NCBI GenBank assembly: GCA_013368445.1
Contig: JAACJO010000001.1
Span: 2,294,001-2,358,000, forward strand
Source: Leucocoprinus leucothites
Lineage: Eukaryota > Basidiomycota > Agaricomycetes > Agaricales > Agaricaceae
Reading direction: 5' to 3'
Length of the DNA: 64,000 nt
A program made the translations under genes and the position numbers. The first letter of the stretch is position 1. Each line of letters starts with the position of its first letter. Below, in pieces: positions 11,958 through 22,888 of the stretch. The notes below the pieces were generated by a model, which was not told where the DNA came from, ran no database searches, and saw nothing but the letters and a program-made list of their open reading frames with translations.

Positions 11958-12561
11958 CGTTGGTATCCGCAACGTTGAGCTGAAAAATGGATGTCAAAGG
12001 AAAGAAAATGCAGATAATCCGGGCTATATATCCTCGAAGTGAGCTGACGGATTCATGAGGTGAGTATCGCAATGCTCGTAAAGGTGAGCGGTACGCATCT
12101 TGCCATTTGGCTGATCACTCCAGTCCCCAGCACCTGATCTATAAATAGGCAAGCTCCTTTCGATCCATCCATGCCGGCTTGAATCGTCAACATTTCAACA
12201 GCGGTTTTGGACGAATTCTCGCATTGGCGGCGTACGCGGTGCCACGACAGGGAGCTGACAATAGATCTATTACACTCGAATGAACGCTCAGTACCTTGAA
12301 CGTGGAAGCCATGCCGCTGTCTAGAACACCAGAGTACCGGAAATTAACTGAGAAATTTGACACTGATTCATCTCGACGGCCGGCAGTGCAGCACGTAAGG
12401 TAGTAATCAGTCGCGGAAAAGACTACGCGACAGATTCCGCAGACAAACGTAATTATCGAGTACATATGACATGCCGACCGTGACTAGTTGACTGGGCATA
12501 CAGGATTTTCTGGTACACGTTTTACATATCTTTGAGGCTAGTGGTACACAGCACTTTCGAA
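11958..12561. other. Intergenic between oxidase copies A and B
   Basis: Holds the promoter of copy A and the 3' flank of copy B. No gene seen. Confidence 0.5.
12025..12030 (-). promoter_or_regulatory. Likely TATA box of oxidase copy A
   Basis: TATATA read on the minus strand, about 68 bp upstream of the ATG at 11957. The two paralogues have similar elements at similar distance. Confidence 0.4.
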
Positions 12562-14339
12562 TCATTCAGCAGGCGCAATGGGGAGCCAACGGTTGAATAT
12601 GTTCTCCGGGTCGTATTTTTTCTTAATTTTCTGCAATGTTGGATAATGGATACCGAAATTGATCTTCGCTTTGTCATGCACTTCCTCTTTCGCATCCTTG
12701 ACACCTTCATTGTCTGCAACACAAAGGTCAGAAGCGCCTTCGAGAGTTTGGCAGAGTGTTACCATAATTATTGTAGCCCCGGTTTTGGGGATCCGTCATG
12801 TCGGTCAGGCCAGCAACAACGAGGCCAGCGATCTCGTGTGCATATTTCCTAGCTTCGTCAACTATCTCTTGGGAGTTTGCCTCACCAGGCCAACGAACGA
12901 GAACGAGACAGTTGGGGTTTGGATGCCGATGGAACACTGTATCTTCCGCTGGGATAGTTAGAATTTTTTGAAGAGGCCACCACTCGTAGATAGCGACCGC
13001 AGTGAACCTGCCGTCCCTGCAAACTTCAGCGATCCTTTTATGTGCCCTGGCGGCGGTATCATAGTCTGGGCCCTGGACAGTCACACCCTTCCAATAAACT
13101 CCATATCTATGTTCAGCTATCGGATTCTAGAGCCCTCAATCAGCGAATTTCCACTATATATCCTGAGAAAGATGCGTACTTGAATAGTGTTCAAATTCTC
13201 GAAAGGTATTTCCTCTGTTGTATCCTCGAAGGGTCCTGAAAAATTGAAATGAGCCTGTTTCCTTGCCGTACGACATGGCCGTACCAATATCGTAAAGCCA
13301 TTTAAACTGGGCTCTGCCCTCGTCTTCGCTACCGTTGAAGAAGAGATAACATATAACAACGGGCTGTGGAAGAGCGTCAGCGACAATCATTTGGATCTCT
13401 GCTTACTTACGGTTCCGTCAGGCAAGCATGTTGGCATCATGATTATACCTTCCTTTGGGCTGGCAGCAGGGAACCAGACCTTCGTCGCCTCTACGACTGT
13501 TTTCAGCTTATCAGCAGTAAACCTGTACGTGCCAGCATAGACAGTCCTCCTCTGAGGATGAAGCCGGAGTACAAATTCAGTAACGACACCAAAGTTGCAA
13601 CCGCCACCGCGAACGCCAAAGAACAAATCGGGGTTCTCATTTTCGCTCGCTTTACGCGTCACCCCATCTGCGCTAACGACAGTAACCTAAAGTCGTGGAA
13701 AGTCAATAAAAATATAGATCAGATGCGAAGACACATTCACCTGCACGAGGTTATCGATGACCAGGCCATGTTCTGGACAAAGCCAACCAAAGCCTCCTCC
13801 AAGAGTAAGTCTGCAAATGATGATAAATATCGAAGTAAGCTGCGACAGTGTAGCTGGACCGACCCTCCAACACCAGTCTACCATAAAAGATGTCGTTAGT
13901 TCTCCTGGACTAATGATAAGTAACACAACAAAGAACATACATGTTCCACGGTACCACAGACAGTCGCCAGTCCATACTTGATTGCAGTTCGATCAACAGT
14001 ACCCCAGAGCGCCCCTCCTCCAACGTACGCCAATTTCTCTGCGGGGTCAACCCGAACACTATCAATGTAGCGAGAGAGGTCAATGACCAGCCCTCCTGCA
14101 ACTGACGAGGCACCACTAGCGCTGTGACCACCACCACAGATAGCGAGGGGAATCTTATGTTCCTGGACATAAGATATTGTCGTGGCTATGTCGACTTCGT
14201 CTTTGACAAAGACGACAATAGCAGCCCTTCTTTCTGCATTGATGGCCCAACGATGAATCGATCTAGGGTACTCTGGATGATCTGGAGTGATGACGTCCCC
14301 TTGGATGCGTTGTTTGAACTCTTCTAAAGTCATTGACAT
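12562..14339 (-). CDS. FAD-linked oxidase, BBE-like (tandem copy B)
   Basis: Paralogue of the copies on both sides, on the same strand and with the same domain order. The FAD domain begins [19 protein letters not shown]. The flavin-His motif is [14 protein letters not shown], so the Arg/Gly lead of the RGGGH motif is changed to CGGGH while the His is kept. Then come [25 protein letters not shown] and [11 protein letters not shown]. After introns there is [13 protein letters not shown], then [13 protein letters not shown] and [19 protein letters not shown]. The C-terminal part has [24 protein letters not shown] and [16 protein letters not shown]. It starts at ATG 14339 (MSMTLEEF); ATG 14333 is also possible. 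Substrate unknown; no secretion signal. The altered residues make this the most diverged copy near the flavin site. Confidence 0.88.
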
Positions 14340-14805
14340 GGTTAGCCACAGGATGAGCGGATGCCAAAATTCTCGCAGGAATGAGCCATCCTATATACCT
14401 TACATTTCAGGGTTTCTTGAATAAAAGCGGTAATAACGATCCATCAGCGCTGACATAGTTCTAGACCAGGGAGAAACAAGGGCAAATCGGATACTGGTCT
14501 CGGTGTGCTGTCCACGCGATGATTGGTATTGACGAAACTTTAATGAAGGGTAAACCGAACCAACAATTGAGTTGCGGGATCTTGAATAAGGCTTATAGGT
14601 TCACTCGCCCGCCATGAAGAGCTGGTGTCCAGCCGGATCGTCAGGGATAACCATGCGCAGAGCATTAAATCAAGAGCAACATTAACATCAGTACCATATG
14701 TGTCACAAGAGCTTGAATGCCGGCTTTCGCGAGTTGGTTCGCCCGAACAAAAAAAGAAACCATGAAATCAATTGGGTTTGTCAACGGAAGTTATAACTAT
14801 GAACG
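14340..14805. other. Intergenic between oxidase copies B and C
   Basis: Holds the promoter of copy B and the 3' flank of copy C; no gene seen. Confidence 0.5.
14392..14397 (-). promoter_or_regulatory. Likely TATA box of oxidase copy B
   Basis: TATATA on the minus strand, 53 bp upstream of the ATG at 14339. Confidence 0.4.
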
Positions 14806-16603
14806 TCAGGCTGGGGTAATAGCAAACCACCTGTTGAATATGTTCTCAGGGTCGTATTTCTTTTTAATCTTTTGCAGGCTCGGGTAGTTCTCCCCGAATG
14901 CAATCTGCGCCTTATCCTTCACCTCTTCCTTGTCACCTAAAATTCCTTCCGGATCTGGTATATCACGAGTGAGTATCAATCGGCAATCGTTCACGAGCAG
15001 AAAAAGCACCGTAATTTGCGTAGCCCTGGCTTTCCACGTCTTTTAGTTTGGACTCGCCGCCAGCTACACACCCAGCGATCTGGTGAGCCACAGGCCTTGC
15101 TTCGTCGACTTTCTCGCCAGAATGAGTGTCTCCTGGCCAGCCGACAAGGCAGTTCGGAGTTGGTATCCGTCGATAGGCAGTTTTGCTTGCGGGAACTGAG
15201 TTGATTTTTTGGAGAGGAATCCACTCATAGACTATCTGGACACTGAATGTGCCAGCTTTAGCTATTTCTGTGGCTTTTTTTTGAGCTTTGACCATGGACT
15301 GTAGGTCAGGTCCATTGTGCGCCACACCCTTCCAGTAAACACCGTTACCAGGGCGCACATATTGATTCTTGTGTCGTCTCTCAGTGTTTTTAAGGATGTG
15401 AAACGAATGAAACCCACCTGTAATGAATTAAGAATTTCGTAAGGGACCTCTTTTGCCAAATCCACTAGGGGGCCTGGAAAGTAGGTTTAGAATTTGGTCG
15501 AGCTCCACCATCATACTGTTGACGTGCCAATATCATAGAGTTTCTTGAATTTGGCTCGTCCATCCTCTTCCGACCCGTTGAAAAATAGCTGGCAAAGAAT
15601 AATCGGCTGGACAACCGTCGGTTCAGCTCAGGCACCTTCATAGACGGTACTCAAGACTCACCACACCGTCTGGATCACAAGTAATGACGAGAATCATCCC
15701 TTCCTTTTGGTTCACATTAGGGTACCATTCTTGCGCAAAATCGACGATGCTCTCTAGTTGGCTGCCGTGGAATATGACTGTACCAGAGAACACGGTTTTT
15801 CGTTGCGGATGGAGGGCTAGGACAAATTCGGTGACAACACCAAAATTACAACCTCCCCCACGAACGCCAAAAAATAGGTCGGGATTTTCTGTCTCATTGG
15901 CTTTGCGGATGGTGCCATCAGCACTTACAACTGTAACCTACACACACAAGAGAGGGTGATTACTTGTGCACTTGATATTCTTGTTTCACTTACCTGAACA
16001 AGATTATCAATCGTAAGACCGTGTTCACCGCTGAGCCAACCGAAGCCGCCGCCAAGAATGAGCCTGAACCGTAGTTTCGGAGAGGCGTACGAGATTTAGA
16101 TGGAAAGGATCAACTTGATGGAACGGCACTAACCCTCCCACACCCGTCTATGTGAGTGGACACGTCAGTACTGCGGCGCATTTCAGAGTATTTTGCCTAC
16201 GTACATGGTTAACGCTACCGCCAACGGTGCCCAGTCCGTGTTCAATCGTGGTTTTGTCGACCTGCTCCCATAGAGCGCCTCCGCCTACGTAGGCCAGTCT
16301 CTTGGCAGGATCAACCCGCACGCTATTGAGGTGGCGAGAAAGATCTATGACAACGCCACCTTCAACAGAGGATGCGCCTATTGGGCTATGGCCACCTCCG
16401 CGAATAGCTATAGGCAACCTGTTTTCTTTGGCAAAGAGAATCACCGTAGATACATCAGCTTCGTCTTTGACGAAGATGACAACCGCAGCATTTCTCTCTG
16501 CATTGCGGGCCCAGCGATGAAGTGATTTGCCATAGTCCGGGTGTCCTGGTGTGACAACGTCACCTTTGACACCAGATGGTAGAGCTGTAGCAGTTGACAC
16601 CAT
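14806..16603 (-). CDS. FAD-linked oxidase, BBE-like (tandem copy C)
   Basis: Third paralogue of the array. The FAD domain has [21 protein letters not shown] and [14 protein letters not shown] with the flavin-linking His, then [21 protein letters not shown] and [12 protein letters not shown] later exon has [13 protein letters not shown]. The middle shows [19 protein letters not shown] (the motif ends in [13 protein letters not shown]) and [14 protein letters not shown]. The C-terminal BBE part has [28 protein letters not shown] and [15 protein letters not shown], almost the same as copy A. As in A and B, the second flavin-linking Cys is absent. The start at 16603 ([11 protein letters not shown]) is the first ATG. 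Introns are about 50-60 nt. No signal peptide seen; substrate unknown. Confidence 0.88.
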
Positions 16604-18176
16604 TTAGAATGTTCCAAAGCAGTATGCCCCAAAAAGAACGCTTCTTATATGCCGGCTGAAAACATGTTGAAAAGACAGAAGCCCTGTCAGCTCGGAGCGA
16701 TGATGCGGCTTATCCGAAAGTTGGATTGAACAAGCCAGGCGCGCACGACCTGTGAGAGAATGAGAGATGACGAAATCAACATCATGATTCCGATAAAGAA
16801 CATAGGTCATCCATCCAAATCTGGGGTACTAGAAAGTCCGTGAGCGTCATACTGTTCCTGCTGCTCCGTTACTTCTTGAGTGGGCGCTGTGCGTTCAATC
16901 ATCTCTTTTCGGGCTTAGGCAACACCGAGTCGGCAATTTTCTATCATTCGCGTTGTTGTTTAAGAGCATGCATTGATTAGTTCGCAGGCGGAACCTCCGA
17001 AGATCAGCTGGCCTGCCCCTGTTTCTCTGGCTGCATCTCTTATGACCATAAACAGCACCCTAATGGCATACTCTTGTCTTGATAGAAGACTCAGCAGATC
17101 AGTTTCAAGGGCGTCCTTCCACCATCCCTGTTTCAGACTCGGACCTTGTTCACACTCAAGAGACTTGGGATTCGACCTAGTAACCTTCCGACCAGTAAGT
17201 CTTTTCGTGTTCATCTCGCTAAGCCTAGAAGCCTAGATGATCGTTTGGACCCTGTGCTGGTCCATTCATCCCAGCTCAAGATAGTCACAGTAGCAATTGA
17301 CCCCACGCAGTGCCCCAGAGAACTCATCGTTCAATTTCCAATCGTTTGGTATGGAAACTCTGGGGTAGTATATGAATGCCCTCGTAATCCAATTGACCAT
17401 TTCCTTTGCCTATGTCCGAATCCCTTGTATCCCCTGGCTCGCGGCCGGCATGAGGCATTTCGTTTGCCATGCTGATACCTCCTGCACGACTGCGACGCTG
17501 CACGGTTTTCATATCCGACCAGTACCCCTTCAATTCTACACCGATCTACGAGCTGCTCAACAGCACCTCTTTGACGAACGTGTGGGTAGTTTCATGAGCT
17601 ATTTTATTCCGGTGAGTTTTTTTTCCTCGTTGGTTCCAGAGTGAAAAACTTAATTTTCATTCACACACAAAGCTCACCAGCCAATCTGAGCCTTCCTCAA
17701 ATCCTGTACATGACTATATTTGCTGGCTCTCTCGGTGATTCTGTACTGGCTTGGTTGGAATTAGACATTGTTTCTTGGTCACTGTGGCGCTCAGCACCTG
17801 AAAGTCTCGGACAGTTTTATTACCACTACGTGCCCATCCGAAAGAGGGTGGGCCGTGTACCACCTTGAAATAACCGGAAACTCAGATCCACATTTATTCA
17901 AGATCGTTGGTTTTCGGAAGCTCTTTACTGCATCAGGTATCTTGCCATGGACGTCCGACATCCGACCTCGAGGTAAAGTCGAGGGCTGGAAGCGTCTAGA
18001 TTCGTCGCAACAAGTTCCCACTATTTAAACGTCGCTTCCGGTCTGACTGCTCTTTACTTGTCCTCTATCGCAACCTTTCTCTAGCTTTCCAATCCGTGAA
18101 GCTGGTTGGACTTGCTTTCTCCGTTTTTCTTACTCGTGCTCTGTCTTAACAGCCTCACTTCGAAACTTGTTTTACA
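16604..18176. other. 1.6 kb intergenic region
   Basis: Holds the promoters of oxidase copy C and the + strand gene at 18177. Frames of 60-110 codons are present but look random in composition and join to nothing. No repeat or RNA seen. Confidence 0.45.
16645..16650 (-). promoter_or_regulatory. Likely TATA box of oxidase copy C
   Basis: ATATAA on the minus strand within GCATATAAG, about 45 bp upstream of the ATG at 16603. Confidence 0.35.
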
Positions 18177-19209
18177 ATGGCCTACGCTGCCACTTACGAC
18201 GGAGGATTTACACGTTCTTTGTCTCGTCGCCCCTCAATGGGCTATGCGGTTTCTGCTCCAGCTGCCTATTCACACGGAGGTTATGCTGAACATGGGATGG
18301 ACGTAAGTGTCGTGCACTGCTACAAAATTTACCGTCGGGCTTACCATCTCAATCTATGCAAAGTACGCTTCTTCTTCCTATCCTATTTACGCTCATCAAC
18401 CGAGCACCGCCGTTGTTCCCCTCAGTAGAAGGCTAACTGGCCCTTGTTGGTTTCATCTTCTCCTTCTTCCCCCTTCGCTGGCCCCTAACCCACCGGCTCT
18501 CCAGCAGGGTATGACGACATTCACGGCTACGGAGACACGCCTTACTACGATGATGGCATACCTGGGGGATACTCTCGCCCAGTCACTCCCCACGCCCTAA
18601 CATACCCATATGCTCAACCCTCGAATATGGTCACAGTTCCATCCCCCATGCGTCACCGAAGACACTCCGGGGCCTCCTTCGTTTCTCCCGCCAACGGGAG
18701 GGAAGTTTACTCTCAATACAGGCATGGTGGTCGTCCTGGATCGCTGAGTATCAAGTTTAAGCGTAAGGGGGCCTTCATGGCTGGCATTGGGCTCGATGAA
18801 GCCCAGTCGCATGTACGGCTGTCAAACAATGACGCATATTCTATGCATGACTTGCATGCTGACTCGAGAGGCAGAATCCTGCTCAAGGTTAAGGTGAACC
18901 ATGCGTTTCTTCCTTGAGTCGGCCTTTATGCTAAACTGTACAGTGGGTTGGATATTCCTCGCTGACGTATGAAATTCCTTTGGATGCCTATGATGGGCGC
19001 GTCAATTTATCAACACTCGCAAGACGGATATCACGAGCCTGTGTTCACTACTTGCAGGTACTTTATTCTGGTCTGGTATTAGGAATGACCTACTAATAAA
19101 TAAACCCCTGCAGGCGAACATTATCCCAGTTCTCTGGGATCGAGTTGAGCTGCACCACCTCGAAGAGGTTTCATATGGAGTCTGGCAACCGATGCTCTCA
19201 ACTCGTTAA
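18177..19209 (+). CDS. Conserved basidiomycete protein of unknown function
   Basis: About 260 residues in five or more exons. The N-terminal half is low complexity, rich in Tyr, Gly and Ser (AYAATYDGGFTRSLSRRPS, GYDDIHGYGDTPYYDDG). The C-terminal half is a compact, well-ordered domain: SIKFKRKGAFMAGIGLDEA, SHVRLSNNDAYSMHDLHAD, SRGRILLKVK, then after an intron SSLTYEIPLDAYDGRVNLST and ARRISRACVHYLQ, then VLWDRVELHHLEEVSYGVWQ. I recall this as a domain of unknown function found widely in Agaricomycetes, but I cannot confirm an identifier. The first intron starts GTAAGT just after the GYAEHGMD segment. The stop at 19207-19209 follows PMLSTR. The charged domain and disordered head suggest a soluble regulatory or binding protein; this is inference only. 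Confidence 0.75.
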
Positions 19210-19407
19210 AGGCTGTTGAGAATTAATAAATCTACTACTTGCCCTTGTCTGATGCATTTGAAATTTGTTTCCATGGTCTCATCCAGTACCTCACGCTTTC
19301 GATTTTCGCATGTGGATAACTTGATTTTTTCTGAGTGGCAGGCTGGTCTATTACGTAGAATACAATATATATATACAGCGAACACAAATCAAGATTTGTA
19401 GTGACCG

Positions 19408-21044
19408 TCAAGCTTTGAAGGGGTTGCATTGGCATATTACGCTCTTGACAGCGAAGCTTGTCACACTGCCCAAAACCAATCCCCCGACCAGAAAGAAGCT
19501 AGCTACGGTCGCCGCGACGTCCACATCTTCCACACGTCCTTTGAGTCGTGGGTTGTGTTCGAGCGATGGAGCGCTCATCATACATGAGCTTGAGACATAA
19601 CCGTTAGACAAACCAAATAAGAGCATAATCAACATGAACATGAAGTCCGAGTTGATGATAGGGGTAGTTGTCATCGCAAGGGATGGACGTTGGACATTAC
19701 ACATCAGGAAAAGCGGAATGAAAAGGGTCCGGGCGAGTGACATCCCGAGCAAGCGTTTGCGAGACCAAACATGAAAAACGGGAAAAGAGCAGATATAACG
19801 ACCTAGGAGATCCCCGCTGTTAAACACGAGGAAGTGGATGGAGGTGAATAGTAGGGGATGTGTACCAGGGTTTACTGGCATTACGGAGGTGGTGATAGGG
19901 GGGAAAACAGCCTGCCAAATGCGCAGTTCAGTGAGCGGCAGATTCCGTAGGAGTGGAGGAGATACATACAAGGGTGATTAAGAAGACATACGCCACCGCA
20001 ACTTCATACATCATGTTTGCTTTCGCGATCCGAATAACCTGTTGCCTATCGTCGCTCGCCTCGCTCCTGCCTCGTGATGCCAGTGGCTGGGGTGTTATAT
20101 CATCCAAGGTGCCATGGTGAGATTTGGCAGCGTGTTGCTCTAATGGCGCTGCAACGGCCTTATAAGAAGGCATATTAACAAGCCAAGTATGTGTCCCAGC
20201 ACTCGTGACAAGGAAGAGAGTCGATAGTGTGAAGAAAATGAACGCGGCTCTTTCTTCCGCTGAACCGTCACTGACGAATGTCCCGGCCTTGCCCCAAGTT
20301 GACGCAGCAGCACTTACAACCTGAACCCCACTGACGGCTACGGCTACTGCTGCTTGGCCAGCCATCATTGCCTGTACGGGAGCCGGTCCATAAAGTGAAG
20401 CAACAGCAATGATCGCCGTTTGAAGATATGCTCCAGCAGCATTTTGAGCGGCACCGTTGAACAAAATAAAAACAAAGAACAACCCAGGTGGGAGAGTGAA
20501 ATATGTGCTGACAACGAAGAAGAATGTCAACACGATAAGACAATAAATGCCCAAACGCGTCCTCTGAGAGGGACTAGTCTAGTTACAACATTAGATATGG
20601 GTTTGGCTTGAACTCTGAGAGGAAGTGTACTTACTCGCTTGGAGGTGACTGTTGCATGAGCGAGGAAGCCGAAGTTTGAAGCAGTGCAAGCTGTCGAGAG
20701 ATACGAGGCAAATGTATGTTGAATACCTGAACCTGCTAGTCGCTCAGAAAAGTATGGCATTGCGGTGATAACAACTGCGCACGTCAAACGCTTGAGTTAT
20801 TGAAGGTCGAATTGTGGGAAGGCTATACTCACCATTCCAAGGCAACAGCACCGAACACCCCAATATGAAAAATATCCATTGAATCTTGGTGTCAACCACG
20901 CTGTCCGTTGACGGTGTTCTTAGTGGTTGGGTGCTCTCCACATCTTCCGGCTGGTCCTGGTCCAAAGGCACTGTCTCCGGGCCTTGAGGTATAGGGTGGT
21001 AGAGGGCCTCGATGGACAAAGAGCGTGTCCGCGAACGGGACATG
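19408..21044 (-). CDS. Equilibrative nucleoside transporter (ENT family)
   Basis: Membrane carrier for nucleosides or nucleobases, of the SLC29/FUN26 type. About 470 residues. A polar N-terminal tail (MSRSRTRSLSIEALYHPIP) leads to the first membrane helix, WIFFILGCSVLLPWN, whose PWN is a hallmark of the family. Later helices include GIYCLIVLTFFFVVSTYF, FFVFILFNGAAQNAAGAYLQ, IFFTLSTLFLVTSAGT and, near the end, VASFFLVGGLVLGSVTSFAV. The GNGA-like motif of ENTs appears as the FNGAAQNAAGAYLQ segment. A charged loop with DDRQQVIRIAKANMMYE precedes the C-terminal helices. Several short introns are present. The start at ATG 21044 and stop at 19408-19410 (CNPFKA) both fit. It is most like vacuolar or endomembrane fungal ENTs, but the site of action is not readable from sequence. 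Confidence 0.85.
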
Positions 21045-21319
21045 TTGATGGTAGTGGTATAAGAGCAAGATGAGAGAGTGTGACGGTACAAGTAAGGAAA
21101 GACTAGCGCGATGATGAAGGGAGTCGACGCCGACCCGGAGAAACAGGAGTGGCCGTGCCAGCCAGATTGCTGGCGGAGAAAGAAAAGGCTAATACAGGCT
21201 TCCTGCCAAACTCGGCCCGGCTTCTATATTTGGTTAACACGGGTCGATCGACAGCTCGCTCGGGAAGCAGCATCTCGAAGAACATCACACGAAGGTTAGA
21301 ATTATGGTGGCTAAGTAAT

Positions 21320-22574
21320 CTAAATATCCCGAGGAATAACTTGGTTTTTGCCCTCCTCAAGTACCAGCTCCGTGAGACGACGCCTCTGTTGTACCTCCTT
21401 CCTTGCTTTCCTGGCAGCCTTGCGCTCAAGGTTTGCCATCTCAGCCTTATGCTTCCACCTCATCTTCTTCCTCTCGTCCCTCTCGGACTTTAACATTGCA
21501 CGCCACTTGAATAGTGCTTCTGCACGAGCTTCTTGAGGTTTGCGCCCGTTCAGGTGTTTGAGTTCATGTGTCAGCAACTCGAACCGCACCGCCTTAATGC
21601 GGATCTGGTACTCCCTAAATCGCCTGAGTTTCTTCGCCCTCGAATGTGGGTTCGAAAGTTCCTTATGAAGGAATGGTTCAACAGGCGCAGTGGCATCCAC
21701 AGTATCGCGTAGATGTGGGTTGATTATTGAAGCGAGAAAGGCATCTTCCGATGCTCGAGGCAGAGGCCCGTTAACGGAAGCGCTGAACTTCGGGAGCTCA
21801 TAGGTGACCTGAGCGACCACATCATGCGCTGCATCATAGCTAGAAGCTGAGGTAGGCATGAGCAGGGAAGACAAAATTTGGACAGTTATAAATGCATACG
21901 TTCTGGGATGCGAGCTTTCGGTGCTTCGGGCCAAGGAACGAGATGTCGTTCACCAGCGGAGGATGGGAGGCGAGGTACTGTGTTAGTAGCAAAACGTTGC
22001 CAGTCGAAACGTCGGAGGAAAGGGTTCCAGAATGGTGCTGAGGTGCCGAGTCTTTTTGCAAAAACCCTTTAAACCCAGTTAATACCGAATACAAACTCGA
22101 TTCTGAGGTGTATGAACCCACGGAGTGATTTGGGCCTCTAAGGAGCCAGGCGCCGGTGGGAGCTCATAGTTGCCAATGAATAACTGGCACCGGGAGTAGT
22201 GGTAGTTTTTGTTGCTCTTGACCTTGTTTTCGTCTCCGTCCTTTGTTTTCTCGGGTGAGGTACAGGAAAGAAACGAAGTCACAGTTACACACCGAAGTAC
22301 CCTTCACGAATACCCTGTTGCTAACTTTGTTGATACTCAGCACCTCGTGCAACGTATTGGTCTTGTCACCTAGAAGTCGGATCTGGTCGCCAGGAACTAC
22401 ATTCCAGTATTTGACCCTATCTTTGGGCCTCACTGACTTGATTACGGGGTCACGAATACTGAACCGCTTCCTCCACTTCTTGGGGAAAGCTTCCATGTGC
22501 CGAAAGTTGGTCGTCCATGGCGAAGTAGTTGCACCGCGAATTAGCTGCTGCCGTGTCAAGCCAAAGCGAGGCAT
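21320..22574 (-). CDS. MRPL40: Mitochondrial large-subunit ribosomal protein uL24m
   Basis: The N-terminal region holds the KOW fold typical of L24: KDRVKYWNVVPGDQIRLLGD and LHEVLSINKVSNRVFVKG, after a basic leader with FPKKWRKRFSIRDP. After an intron it continues with FIGNYELPPA and the fungal extension VSTGNVLLLTQYLASHPPL, then the C-terminal part with YELPKFSASVNGPLPRASED and a long basic helix (RAMLKSERDERKKMRWKHK, ERKAARKARKEVQQRRRL). About 350 residues, longer than bacterial L24, as is usual for fungal uL24m. It starts at ATG 22574 (MPRFGLTRQQLI), which is plausible as a mitochondrial leader, and the stop is at 21320-21322. At least three introns are visible. It would act in the exit-tunnel region of the mitoribosome. 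Confidence 0.87.
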
Positions 22575-22888
22575 GGTGATCCGTGTTCGAGGGTAGGATG
22601 ACCACGTATAGGAGCTGCAGAGCTGACCACCGAGTGATGAGCAACGCGTCGGACCCGATTAGAATATTGCGCGAGACGAAGGCGGACGAACCATGCGTCG
22701 GCTGGAACGCCCAAAAAATATAGGTCACATGACTCGCGCTTTTGGATATTTGTGGAAGCATGTTGACAGCAGGGTATTATATTAAGTACATGGGACAGAG
22801 TACAGAACATATCATGGCGGTGATTTACAAGCCTAGTATGGACATATAAAATCAGATGTGGTTTCATGAATATAACCCACTGGCTCTG
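22575..22888. other. Short intergenic region upstream of uL24m
   Basis: 314 bp between the MBP1-type stop and the uL24m start, on the same strand. No gene seen. Confidence 0.5.

Noticed and set aside
11926..13659. ACGCGT at 11926 and 13654 as further MCB sites
   Set aside because: Both lie inside coding exons of the oxidases; similar copies at 20555, 54057 and 63935 are also within genes. They match the chance rate for a 6-mer.
8225..16603. A secondary-metabolite cluster formed by the SnoaL-like gene and the three oxidases
   Set aside because: No polyketide synthase, peptide synthetase, terpene cyclase, prenyltransferase, cytochrome P450 or dedicated transporter lies nearby, and the SnoaL-like gene is separated by 1.4 kb. 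Tandem duplication alone explains the array.
16960..17236. Overlapping open frames on both strands between the oxidases and the 18177 gene
   Set aside because: Neither strand gives a recognisable protein or joins to another exon with consensus splice sites.
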